Made by a program: the position numbers and the translations under genes. 38,543 nt of DNA from Chloroflexota bacterium (GTDB taxonomy: Bacteria; Chloroflexota; Dormibacteria; CF-121). The first letter of the stretch is position 1. The number at the start of each line of letters is the position of its first letter. Under the pieces are notes generated by a model. That model ran no database searches. It saw only the letters and a list, made by a program, of their open reading frames with translations, and was not told the origin of the DNA. The stretch spans positions 7,380 to 45,922 of the forward strand of contig VBIC01000107.1 of the NCBI GenBank assembly GCA_005881425.1, in the 5' to 3' direction. Below, in pieces: positions 29,737 through 38,417 of the stretch.

Positions 29737-32583
29737 ATGCCCCGTCCCACCCAGAAGCAGTCGACCGACCGACCCGTCAGCGTGCCCGGCGCGGCCCCAA
29801 AGCGCAATCCGAAGGGCCTTCCCTGGAAGCGGTACTTCACGCGGCCCGGCGTCCCCGCCTTCGACGAGGTGCAGTGGGAGACGCGCTCGGCCACGATCGC
29901 CAACGAGAAGGGTGAGGTGGTCTTCGAGCAGCACGACGTCGAGGTCCCGACCGGCTGGTCGCAGGTGGCCACCAACGTCGTGGTCTCGAAGTATTTCCGG
30001 GGGGTGATCGGGACTCCCGAGCGCGAGCGCAGCGTCAAGCAGCTGATCGGGCGGGTGGCCCGGACCATCCACAGCTGGGGGGAGAAGCAGGGCTACTTCC
30101 AGACGGCCGAGGCGGGCGCGATCTTCCGCGAGGAGCTGACCCACCTCCTGGTACACCAGAAGGCCGCCTTCAACAGCCCGGTCTGGTTCAACGTCGGAAT
30201 CGAGCCCCGCCCGCAGAGCTCGGCTTGCTTCATCAACAGCGTCGAGGACACGATGGAGTCGATCCTGACCCTGGCCCGGACCGAGGGGATGCTCTTCAAG
30301 TACGGATCGGGGACGGGGACCAACCTGTCCACCATCCGGTCCTCCAAGGAGCTGCTGGCCGGCGGGGGAACGGCCTCCGGCCCGGTCTCGTTCATGAAGG
30401 GCTACGACGCCTTCGCCGGCGTGATCAAGTCCGGGGGCAAGACCCGCCGCGCCGCCAAGATGGTCATCCTCAACGTCGACCATCCGGACATCGTGGAGTT
30501 CATCAACTGCAAGGTGGAGGAGGAGCGCAAGGCCTGGGCTCTGATCGAGGCCGGCTACGATCCGTCCTTCAACGGGCCCGCCTACAGCTCGATCTTCTTC
30601 CAGAATTCCAACAACAGCGTTCGCGTGACGGACGACTTCATGGCGGCGGTGGAGCAGGATCGGGAATGGAACACGATCGCGGTCACCACCGGCCAGATCA
30701 TGGACACCTACCGGGCCCGCGAGCTGATGCGCATGATGGCCGAGGCGGCCTGGTCCTGCGGCGACCCCGGCCTGCAGTACGACTCGACGGTGAACCGCTG
30801 GCACACCTGCTCGGCCAGCGCCCGGATCAACGCCTCCAACCCCTGCAGCGAGTACATGTTCCTGGACAACACCTCCTGCAACCTGGCCTCCATCAACCTG
30901 ATGAGGTTCCTCGACGAGCGAGGCGAGTTCCAGGTCGAGGCCTACCGGCAGGCGATCCGGACCCTGATCACGGCCATGGAGATCATCGTCGACAACGCCT
31001 CCTACCCGACCGAAGCCATCACCCAGAACAGCCGCAACTTCCGTCCGCTCGGGCTGGGCTACGCCAACCTCGGCGCCCTGTTGATGGCGTCCGGGCTGCC
31101 CTACGACAGCGACGCCGGCCGCGACGTGGCGGCGGCCCTGACCGCCGTGATGACCGGGGATGCCTACGCCCAGTCGGCCCGCATCGCGCAGCGGAAAGGC
31201 CCCTTCAACGGCTATCCGACAAATCGCGACTCGATGCTCCAGGTCATGGACCAGCACCGGAGCTACGTCCGGCACATCAACCCGGCGCACGTCCCGCTGC
31301 CGCTGCTCCAGGCAGCCAGGGACGCCTGGGACGCCGCCTGCAGCCTGGGCGAGGGCTATGGCTATCGCAATGCCCAGGCCACCGTGATCGCGCCCACCGG
31401 CACCATCGGCTTCATGATGGACTGCGACACGACCGGCATCGAGCCGGACATCGCCCTGGTCAAGTACAAGAAGCTGGTGGGCGGCGGCATGCTCAAGCTC
31501 GTCAACCAGACCGTGCCGATCGCGCTGCGCCGCATCGGCTACAGCGAGCCCCAGGTCTCAGAGATCCTGCAGTACATCGACGAGCACGACACGATCGAGG
31601 GCGCCCCTCACCTGCGCCAGGACGACCTGCCGGTCTTCGACTGCGCCTTCAAGCCCGCCACGGGATCAAGGACGATTCACTACATGGGCCACGTGAAGAT
31701 GATGGCCGCCTGCCAGCCGTTCATCTCCGGGGCGATCTCCAAGACGGTGAACATGCCGGAGCACGCCACGTCCGAGGAGATCAGCGAGGTCTATCTGGAG
31801 GGCTGGCGGATGGGCCTCAAGGCGATCGCGATCTACCGGGACGGATCCAAGCGCTCGCAGCCGCTGAACACCGCCCTGGACAAGCAGGAGAAGGTCCAGC
31901 CGGCCGCCGTGGCGATCCTGCCGGAGGTGGTGGCCCTCGCCGAGCAGGCCCGGGCGGTTCGCCGCAAGCTGCCCGACGAGCGCCGGGCCATCACCCACAA
32001 GTTCGACATCCAGGGCCACGAGGGCTACATCACGGTCGGCGTCTATGAGGACGGAACTCCGGGCGAGATCTTCCTGGTGATGTCCAAGGAAGGGAGCACC
32101 ATCTCCGGGCTGATGGACGCCTTCGCCACCGCCATCTCGCTGGCCCTGCAATACGGGGTACCGCTCGAGGTACTGGTAAAGAAGTTCGCCCACACCCGGT
32201 TCGAGCCCTCAGGCTTCACCAAGAACCCGGAGATCCCGATCGCGAAGTCGATCACGGACTACATCTTCCGCTGGCTGGCTTCGAAGTTCCTCAACGAGAC
32301 CTCACAGGAGGCGGTCGGACTCGTGCGCCGGGAGCCGAGCGTGAGTCCGGTGAGCGGGCCGAGCTCGGCCGAACCGCCAGCCGCCGGAACGCAGGCGCCC
32401 GCCGCCGGATCGGCGCCGCCGGCGATCCCAACGCAACCGTTTCCGGTCGAGACCGGCCAGGCCAGGATCACATTCCAGGGCCAGGAGGACGCGCCGGCAT
32501 GCTCCGACTGCGGCTCGATCATGGTTCGCAACGGAACCTGCTACAAGTGCCTCAACTGCGGGTCGACCAGCGGATGTTCCTAG
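29737..32583 (+). CDS. nrdJ: Adenosylcobalamin-dependent ribonucleotide reductase (class II)
   Basis: The 948-residue protein has the class II large-subunit layout: PQSSACFINSVEDTMESI, FKYGSGTGTNLSTIRSS, KTRRAAKMVILNVDHPDI, the active-site NPCSEYMFLDNTSCNLASIN and ATVIAPTGTIGFMMDCDTTG. A Pro/Ala-rich linker leads to a C-terminal zinc-ribbon-like tail (CSDCG, then CYKCLNCG), the redox tail of NrdJ. It reduces ribonucleoside diphosphates using adenosylcobalamin and needs no oxygen and no small subunit. ATG 29737 follows GGAGG at good spacing. The upstream region carries several regulatory elements listed separately. No cobalamin riboswitch is visible. Confidence 0.96.
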   Translation: MPRPTQKQSTDRPVSVPGAAPKRNPKGLPWKRYFTRPGVPAFDEVQWETRSATIANEKGEVVFEQHDVEVPTGWSQVATNVVVSKYFRGVIGTPERERSVKQLIGRVARTIHSWGEKQGYFQTAEAGAIFREELTHLLVHQKAAFNSPVWFNVGIEPRPQSSACFINSVEDTMESILTLARTEGMLFKYGSGTGTNLSTIRSSKELLAGGGTASGPVSFMKGYDAFAGVIKSGGKTRRAAKMVILNVDHPDIVEFINCKVEEERKAWALIEAGYDPSFNGPAYSSIFFQNSNNSVRVTDDFMAAVEQDREWNTIAVTTGQIMDTYRARELMRMMAEAAWSCGDPGLQYDSTVNRWHTCSASARINASNPCSEYMFLDNTSCNLASINLMRFLDERGEFQVEAYRQAIRTLITAMEIIVDNASYPTEAITQNSRNFRPLGLGYANLGALLMASGLPYDSDAGRDVAAALTAVMTGDAYAQSARIAQRKGPFNGYPTNRDSMLQVMDQHRSYVRHINPAHVPLPLLQAARDAWDAACSLGEGYGYRNAQATVIAPTGTIGFMMDCDTTGIEPDIALVKYKKLVGGGMLKLVNQTVPIALRRIGYSEPQVSEILQYIDEHDTIEGAPHLRQDDLPVFDCAFKPATGSRTIHYMGHVKMMAACQPFISGAISKTVNMPEHATSEEISEVYLEGWRMGLKAIAIYRDGSKRSQPLNTALDKQEKVQPAAVAILPEVVALAEQARAVRRKLPDERRAITHKFDIQGHEGYITVGVYEDGTPGEIFLVMSKEGSTISGLMDAFATAISLALQYGVPLEVLVKKFAHTRFEPSGFTKNPEIPIAKSITDYIFRWLASKFLNETSQEAVGLVRREPSVSPVSGPSSAEPPAAGTQAPAAGSAPPAIPTQPFPVETGQARITFQGQEDAPACSDCGSIMVRNGTCYKCLNCGSTSGCS

Positions 32584-32590
32584 AGCGCGA

Positions 32591-32618
32591 GGGGGAGGCG
32601 ACGAGCGTCGCTTCCCCC
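32591..32618 (+). terminator. Hairpin terminator-like structure after nrdJ
   Basis: Bases 32591-32602 pair with 32607-32618 (12 base pairs, one G-U) around a four-base loop, starting eight bases after the nrdJ stop. There is no T-run, so termination efficiency is uncertain. Confidence 0.6.
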
Positions 32619-33071
32619 GACAGTGCTTGCGGTCTCTACGCCGAAACCTGTTGCGATGGAGGTCGCTGTCTCTAAAGACATCGAGGAGCACCTTGGACGG
32701 TGCCGGCGACAGTCATCGACGGCGTCGAGCGCTGAGAATCCGGTGACCCCTTGTGCTTTTTCTTCCAAATCATGGTATGGTGCGGGGTAATGGATGTCGA
32801 AGCACGCGGGTCCGCGTCATCGCAGGAGCCGCGCTTGATGCCAGACGATCATCATCACCGCGAAACCCCCGGCTCCGCGTCGACGGCTGCAGTCGTCCGC
32901 GTCGAGCCCTCTTGATGAGGATGAATCGACGGTCGATCGCCTCATCGCACGCTCCTCTTTGCTTCCGGTACCCGGCCGCGCCGGCGCCCGCGCGTCCACG
33001 ATCTTCGTGGCGCTCACGCGCGATCGGCATCGGCGCATTGCGTCAGCGGCCGACCGGGAGAATCCACGAAT
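32619..33071 (+). other. Gene-poor, structured leader region
   Basis: I find no convincing conserved gene here. An AT-rich patch holds an extended -10 (TGG before TATGGT, 32776-32781) with TTGTGC at 32751-32756. Downstream, bases 32914-32920 pair with 32940-32946, and inside them 32925-32929 with 32933-32937, giving a nested stem-loop. The ten-base sequence TCCGCGTCGA is repeated at 32874 and 32896. A 41-codon ORF (32790-32915) starts eight bases after the -10 but looks low-complexity. The region may be a long leader of the lysine-rich microprotein mRNA or a small RNA. Confidence 0.4.
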
Positions 33072-33086
33072 AAGGAGGTGACCCCG

Positions 33087-33152
33087 GTGGCCGCAAAGAA
33101 GAAGGCGGGTGGCAAGAAGAAAGCCGCCAAGAAGTCCTCGAAGAAGAAGTAA
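33087..33152 (+). CDS. Lysine-rich 21-residue microprotein
   Basis: A perfect Shine-Dalgarno sequence (AAGGAGGTGA, 33072-33081) stands before GTG 33087 at the right distance. The 21-residue product is almost only Lys, Ala, Gly and Ser, in a KKK-AGG-KKK-AA-KK pattern like histone H1 or Hc1 tails. It should bind nucleic acid electrostatically. The strong ribosome site and the terminator-like hairpin 27 bases after the stop support expression. Other roles, such as a ribosome-associated or RNA-binding peptide, cannot be excluded. Confidence 0.6.
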   Translation: MAAKKKAGGKKKAAKKSSKKK

Positions 33153-33179
33153 GGTCCGTATCGATCCTTACGTTTCGAG

Positions 33180-33210
33180 CACAGCCGGTGCCCCGATGGC
33201 ACCGGCTGTG
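33180..33210 (+). terminator. Hairpin terminator after the microprotein gene
   Basis: A perfect 13-base-pair stem (33180-33192 with 33198-33210) with a five-base loop, followed by GCATCTT. The T content after the stem is weak, but the stem is the strongest in the window. Confidence 0.65.
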
Positions 33211-33223
33211 GCATCTTGAGGGG

Positions 33224-33637
33224 ATGGAAATCGATCTGGCCAGGGCCCGGGCTTTCCTCGAAAGCCGGCGGCAGGGAATCCTGGCCACGATCAAGCGGGA
33301 CGGGCGGCCTCAGCTCTCGAACGTCCTTTTCGTGCTCGACCCGGACGACGACCGGATCAAGGTCTCGGTCACCCAGACCCGGGCCAAGACCCGCAACCTC
33401 CGGCGCGACCCGCGCGCCTCGCTCCACGTGGCGGGCAAGGACTTCTGGGAATTCCTGGTGGTCGAGGGCCAGGTCCGCCTGGTCGAGGGGGAAGGGGTCC
33501 TGCCGGCCCTGCGCGACTACTACCGCAAGGCTCGGGGCGAGCATCCGGACTGGGAGGAATACGACGCGGCCATGGTCCGCGACCAGCGCCTCCTCCTCTC
33601 CATCTCCCTCGACCGCGCCTACGGCCAGCTGGCCTAG
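33224..33637 (+). CDS. PPOX-class F420/FMN-dependent oxidoreductase-like protein
   Basis: The 137-residue protein (starting at ATG 33224, MEIDLARARAF) has the split-barrel pattern ARAFLESRRQGILATIKRDGRPQ, then VSVTQTRAKTRNLRRDPRAS and VEGQVRLV. This resembles the F420-dependent PPOX subfamily. A longer frame from 33188 would begin inside the terminator hairpin, so I reject it. It differs clearly from the PPOX protein at 4121. The physiological substrate is unknown. It is convergent with the AsnC-domain gene over 12 bases, a gap that is part of a GC-only palindrome (33639-33650). Confidence 0.85.
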   Translation: MEIDLARARAFLESRRQGILATIKRDGRPQLSNVLFVLDPDDDRIKVSVTQTRAKTRNLRRDPRASLHVAGKDFWEFLVVEGQVRLVEGEGVLPALRDYYRKARGEHPDWEEYDAAMVRDQRLLLSISLDRAYGQLA

Positions 33638-33649
33638 GGCGGCGCGCCG

Positions 33650-33877
33650 CTAGCGGACGGCCAGGCAGGTGATCGTCTTGAAGACCCCGTCGACCTTCTG
33701 AATCTTCTCCACGATCACGTTGCCGATACCGGCGACGTCGGGGGCGTCGACCTGGGCGATGACGTCGTACTCGCCGGTGATGGCGTCCGCGTTGGTGATG
33801 CCAGAAACCCCAGCCAGTGACCTGGCGACGTCGATCGCCCTGCCCGCCGACGCGTTGATCAGCACGTAGGCCCGCAT
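33650..33877 (-). CDS. Stand-alone Lrp/AsnC ligand-binding (RAM) domain protein
   Basis: The 75-residue protein is only the effector-binding half of Lrp/AsnC regulators: AYVLINASAGRAIDVARSL, GEYDVIAQVDAP and VVEKIQKVDGVFKTITCLA-type pattern. There is no helix-turn-helix. Such proteins form ring-shaped oligomers that bind amino acids and may modulate full-length Lrp proteins. It starts at ATG 33877 behind AGGAGG. It lies back to back with the threonine-degradation genes, so an amino-acid-sensing role there is a reasonable inference. Confidence 0.88.
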   Translation of the reverse strand: MRAYVLINASAGRAIDVARSLAGVSGITNADAITGEYDVIAQVDAPDVAGIGNVIVEKIQKVDGVFKTITCLAVR

Positions 33878-33905
33878 CCTTCTCCTCCTGCGCGTGTTGC
33901 CGTTC

Positions 33906-33911
33906 AGGATA
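33906..33911 (-). promoter_or_regulatory. -10 for the AsnC-domain gene
   Basis: TATCCT on the minus strand, about 28 bases before ATG 33877. Here a leader with an AGGAGG Shine-Dalgarno is present, unlike the leaderless genes. Confidence 0.45.
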
Positions 33912-33968
33912 CGGCTTTTCGGCCCCGACTCAGGCGCCCGGCCAGCCGGTTCGCCGAGTTCAAGCTCC

Positions 33969-33980
33969 TAAGATAGGGTG
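33969..33980 (+). promoter_or_regulatory. -10 hexamer of a predicted leaderless tdh-kbl transcript
   Basis: TAAGAT (33969-33974), six bases, then ATG 33981. A GTG directly before it (33978) is in frame but less well placed. Confidence 0.6.
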
Positions 33981-35047
33981 ATGACGTCGATGACGGCGGT
34001 CGTCAAGGCGTCCGCCGGACCCGGCGCCGAGCTCGAGCAGGTCGAGATCCCCGAGGCGAAGGGCAAGGACGTCCTGGTCGAGGTCGCGGCCAGCTCCATC
34101 TGCGGCACCGACGTCCATATCTTCGACTGGAATGATTGGGCCCGGGCTCACATCCATCCGCCTCGCGTCTTCGGCCACGAGATGTCGGGCCGGATCGTGG
34201 CGGTGGGCGAGGAGGTGCGGGGGCTCGCGCCGGGCGACTTCATCGCCGCCGAGACCCACGTGGTCGACGGCACCTGCCCTCAGTGCCGCCGCGGGCTCTA
34301 TCACCTGTGTGAGAACCCTCGCCTGCTGGGCGTCGATCGCGACGGGTCCTTCGCCCGCTACGTGCTCCTGCCGGCGGAGAACTGCTGGCGCAACGCGCCC
34401 GGCCTCAGTCCTGAGGTGGCCGCCCTGCAGGAGCCCTTCGGCAACGCGGTGCACGCGGCGACTGCCGGCCCCCTCAAGGACGCCGCCGTGGCCATCTTCG
34501 GCGCCGGTCCGATCGGGCTGTGCGCGGTTGGCATCGCGCGGGCCGAGGGCGCGGCGGCGGTCTTCGTGGTCGAGCCCAACCCGTTCCGGCGGGAGCTGGC
34601 GGAACGGATGGGCGCCGCCGCGGTCTTCGGCCCTTCGGACCGCACCGCGGAGGAATTGCGCCGGGCCAACGGCGGCCTCGGGCTGGACGTGGCCCTGGAG
34701 ATGTCCGGGCACCCGTCGGCGGTCGAGCAGGGGCTCCTGTCCCTGCACCACGGAGCCTGGATGAGCCTCCTCGGCATCGGCGACCGGCCGGTGACTTTAG
34801 ACCTGAACGACCTGGTGGTGACGAAGAGCGTCACCCTCCACGGCATCTTCGGGCGCCGGGTCTGGGATACCTGGGAGCGGACCTCGCGCTATCTGAGCAC
34901 CGGCGCCGTCGACGTGCGCGCCCTGATCACCCACCGCTTCGCGTTGAGCGACTTCCAGGAGGCGATGGCTCAGATGAAGAGCGGTCGCTCGGGGAAGGTG
35001 GTGCTGCTGCCTGACGGCGGCCAGTCCAGTCCGAAAGGAGGGTCACC

Positions 35048-35051
<4 letters not shown>
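33981..35051 (+). CDS. tdh: L-threonine 3-dehydrogenase
   Basis: The 356-residue zinc-dependent medium-chain dehydrogenase has catalytic zinc ligands in SSICGTDVHIFDW and FGHEMSG. The four-cysteine structural zinc loop reads CPQCRRGLYHLC, and the Rossmann motif is FGAGPIGLCAVGIARAEGA. It oxidises threonine to 2-amino-3-ketobutyrate with NAD+. The next gene, kbl, encodes the enzyme that uses this unstable product, and the two overlap by ATGA, which confirms threonine rather than another polyol as substrate. Confidence 0.95.
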
Positions 35052-36229
<1,178 letters not shown>

Positions 36230-36310
36230 CGGCGGTAGCGACCCAGCGCGCGGGCCGTCCGCGAGCCGCACATGCGCCCGGTAAGTCTCTGAACCCGGGA
36301 GCGACTCGGG

Positions 36311-36325
36311 CTAGTAGATCTAGTA
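36311..36325 (+). repeat. Direct repeat CTAGTA in the sigma-factor promoter region
   Basis: CTAGTA occurs at 36311-36316 and 36320-36325, nine bases apart, around a TAGATCTA palindrome. The AT-rich patch holds several TANNNT hexamers (such as TAACCT, 36324-36329) that may be the -10. It could be an autoregulatory site. Confidence 0.4.
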
Positions 36326-36337
36326 ACCTTCCGGGAC

Positions 36338-36916
36338 ATCGAGCCTTATACGGGTAGGTCAAGGCGATCGGCGGCGGAGCTGCAGGACGAGGCGCGCCTG
36401 ATCGAGGCCGCGAAGCGGGACCGCAAGGCGTTCGAGACCGTTTACAACCGCTACTTCGATCAGATCTACTCCTTCTGTTACTACCACACCGGACGTCGCG
36501 AGGAAGCCGAGGACCTGGCCAGCGAGACCTTCCAGCGCGCCCTGGAGGGTCTGCCGGACTTCGAGTGGCGCGGGATCCCGTATTCAGCATGGCTCTACCG
36601 AGTGGCGTCCAACCTGATGGCCAAGCAGCGGCGGCGGCCCGCCTGGATCGAGCTGCCCGAGCCGACCTCGGGCTCGCCCGAGGACGATCCCGAGCGCCGC
36701 TGGCTGAGACGGGAGCAGGGTGACGAACTGCATGCCGCGGTGCGCCGCCTGCCGCTCGACCAGCGGCACGCGGTCCTGCTCAAGTTCGAAGCTCGCCTCA
36801 AGAACCGGGAGATCGGGCGGATCATGGGCCGGAGCGAGGGAGCGGTGAAGCTGCTGCTCTTCCGGGCCGTCCACGGTCTGCGCCGTCGCATGGGCTCAAA
36901 GGAGAAGGCGCGATGA
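36338..36916 (+). CDS. ECF-type RNA polymerase sigma factor; probable ATC start
   Basis: Region 2 is clear: ARLIEAAKRDRKAFETVYNRYFDQIYSFCYYHTG, then EEAEDLASETFQRAL and YSAWLYRVASNLM. Region 4 follows: LPLDQRHAVLLKFEARLKNREIGRIMGRSEGAVKLLLFRAVHGLRR. The first standard start in frame, GTG 36602, falls inside region 2 and would delete most of it. Between the upstream sequence and 36602 no in-frame ATG, GTG or TTG exists. ATC 36338, eight bases after TAACCT, gives a 192-residue protein of normal ECF length; CTG 36380 or 36398 are weaker alternatives. It overlaps the following membrane-protein gene by ATGA, the usual place for a regulator of the sigma factor. Confidence 0.85.
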   Translation: MEPYTGRSRRSAAELQDEARLIEAAKRDRKAFETVYNRYFDQIYSFCYYHTGRREEAEDLASETFQRALEGLPDFEWRGIPYSAWLYRVASNLMAKQRRRPAWIELPEPTSGSPEDDPERRWLRREQGDELHAAVRRLPLDQRHAVLLKFEARLKNREIGRIMGRSEGAVKLLLFRAVHGLRRRMGSKEKAR

Positions 36917-37308
36917 ATCCTCGCCTGGACGACATCGAGGCCCTGGCGCAGGCCATCGACCGCCTCGTGTTCCTCGAGCCCGGGGGACCGAAGGCGGTGC
37001 CGGAACGGCAGACCGCAGCGCTGGCGCTGATCTCTTACCTCAACGAGAGCTTTCCCAGGGTGACCCTGCCGGCGTCCCGGCGGGAGCGGGTCCACAGGCG
37101 CTTGATGCGGGAGCTCGGGATTCCGCTGCCGCCCTCCAACGCCCCCTGGGGCCGCCTCGAGGAGGAGATGAACCGCCGCCTGCACGCGGTCGACCCGCGC
37201 TGGCGGCCGGTGGTGGGCGGAGCCGCGATCCTGCTCATCGGCGTGATCGGGTTCGCCTACCTGCGTCAGCGGTCGGCGGTCAAGGGCATCGCTGCGATCG
37301 CCTCCTGA
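36913..37308 (+). CDS. Putative membrane-anchored regulator (anti-sigma-like)
   Basis: The 131-residue protein has a soluble, charged N-terminal part (LDDIEALAQAIDRLVF, SRRERVHRRLMRELG) and one membrane helix near residues 103-119 (VGGAAILLIGVIGFAYL) with a short outside tail. It has no cysteine, so the zinc-binding anti-sigma motif is absent. Translational coupling to the ECF sigma gene suggests it controls that sigma factor. No family is recognised, and a sensor role is only inferred from position. Confidence 0.65.
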   Translation: MNPRLDDIEALAQAIDRLVFLEPGGPKAVPERQTAALALISYLNESFPRVTLPASRRERVHRRLMRELGIPLPPSNAPWGRLEEEMNRRLHAVDPRWRPVVGGAAILLIGVIGFAYLRQRSAVKGIAAIAS

Positions 37309-37347
37309 GCGGTCGAGGGGGCGAAACCTTGGCCCGGGGTCCGTCGT

Positions 37348-37353
37348 TACATT
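37348..37353 (+). promoter_or_regulatory. -10 for the secreted deacetylase
   Basis: TACATT lies eight bases before ATG 37362; no Shine-Dalgarno sequence. Weak evidence because the -35 is not visible. Confidence 0.35.
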
Positions 37354-37361
37354 CCAGCCTG

Positions 37362-38417
37362 ATGAGGGATCGCGTGCCGGCCGCTGCTCGCTGGGCGACA
37401 CTGCTGTTCCTGTTGGCCCTGGCCGGCCTCCTGCCTTCGACCGGTACGGCCAGCCTGAGAACGGTGGCCTCGCCGGTGGACGCCAGCGCCGTCGGTCTCG
37501 ACGTCTTCGAGCCGGAGGACGCCGAGCCAGCACCATCGCCCTTCACGGCGGCGCCCCGGCTCATCGCCCTGGCCCGTCCTGCCGCAACGCCACAGGCTCC
37601 GGGAGTCGCGGGCACCTACGTCCCGGTCCTCTATTACCACTACATCCGGATCAACCCCTCGCCCAGAGACCTGGTCGGGTTCTCGCTCTCAGTGCCGCCG
37701 GCCATGTTCCGCGCCCAGATCCAGTACCTGGCCGACCATGGCTTCCACGTGGTTCGCCTGCACGATGCCGTCATGGCGATCCTGCATCACACGGCGCTGC
37801 CGGCCCGGCCGGTGGTGCTCACCTTCGACGACGGCTACGCGGACTTCTTCACGCAGGCGGTTCCGATGCTCCTCGGCCACGGCTTCAGCGCCACCGACTT
37901 CGTGATCTCGGGTCGCATGGGCTGGGGCTCGTACATGACCTCGGCCCAGGTGCGGGCCGCCGACCAGATGGGATTCACCATCGGTGCCCATACGGTGGAC
38001 CACTACGCGCTGGCCTCCCTGAGCCAGGTCCGGGCGCTCTGGGAGATGCGCCAGAGCAAGCTGACCCTGGAAACGCTGCTGGGACACCCGGTGATCGACT
38101 TCGCCTACCCGTATGGCAGCTTCAACGCCTATGACGAGGCGCAGGCGGGGCAGCTCGGATTCGAGGTCGCGGCCTCCACCATCGGCGGCGCCTGGCACTG
38201 GCCGTCCCAGCTCATGGACCTGCATCGAATCCGCGCCACGGGAGGCATGTCCTTGAGCGGATACGCGCGGCTGCTGGGAGGTCCGGCACCCTCGAGCGCG
38301 GAGCTGGCCCTGGCCGGCGGATCGGTGCCGCCTGCCTCCACCAGCCCGGCGGCGACGGTGAGCCCCACGGCCCGGCCGGCCCCCACGCCGTCGCCCTCAC
38401 CCAGCCCGTCCGGATGA
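37362..38417 (+). CDS. Secreted polysaccharide deacetylase (NodB/CE4)
   Basis: The 351-residue protein starts at ATG 37362 with a signal peptide (ARWATLLFLLALAGLLP). A linker with Pro/Ala follows, then a NodB domain: VPVLYYHYIRINPSP, metal-binding LTFDDGYADFF, the His pair in TIGAHTVDHYALASLS and DFAYPYGSFNAYD. The tail is Pro/Ser/Thr-rich and probably wall-spanning. CE4 enzymes remove acetyl groups from N-acetylglucosamine polymers or peptidoglycan. It follows the ECF sigma/regulator pair and may be part of its envelope-stress regulon (inference). A TTG at 37329 would put eleven extra residues before the signal peptide. Confidence 0.9.
   Translation: MRDRVPAAARWATLLFLLALAGLLPSTGTASLRTVASPVDASAVGLDVFEPEDAEPAPSPFTAAPRLIALARPAATPQAPGVAGTYVPVLYYHYIRINPSPRDLVGFSLSVPPAMFRAQIQYLADHGFHVVRLHDAVMAILHHTALPARPVVLTFDDGYADFFTQAVPMLLGHGFSATDFVISGRMGWGSYMTSAQVRAADQMGFTIGAHTVDHYALASLSQVRALWEMRQSKLTLETLLGHPVIDFAYPYGSFNAYDEAQAGQLGFEVAASTIGGAWHWPSQLMDLHRIRATGGMSLSGYARLLGGPAPSSAELALAGGSVPPASTSPAATVSPTARPAPTPSPSPSPSG

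Noticed and set aside
29686-31290. 534-codon minus-strand frame inside nrdJ
   Set aside because: It is antisense to the strongly conserved nrdJ; no domain is recognisable.
32753-33073. 106-codon plus-strand ORF
   Set aside because: Arg/Ser/Pro-rich without motif; it overlaps the promoter and stem-loop and looks non-coding.
33639-33650. GC-only 12-base palindrome between convergent genes as a terminator
   Set aside because: The two halves abut, leaving no room for a loop, and no T-run follows on either strand.
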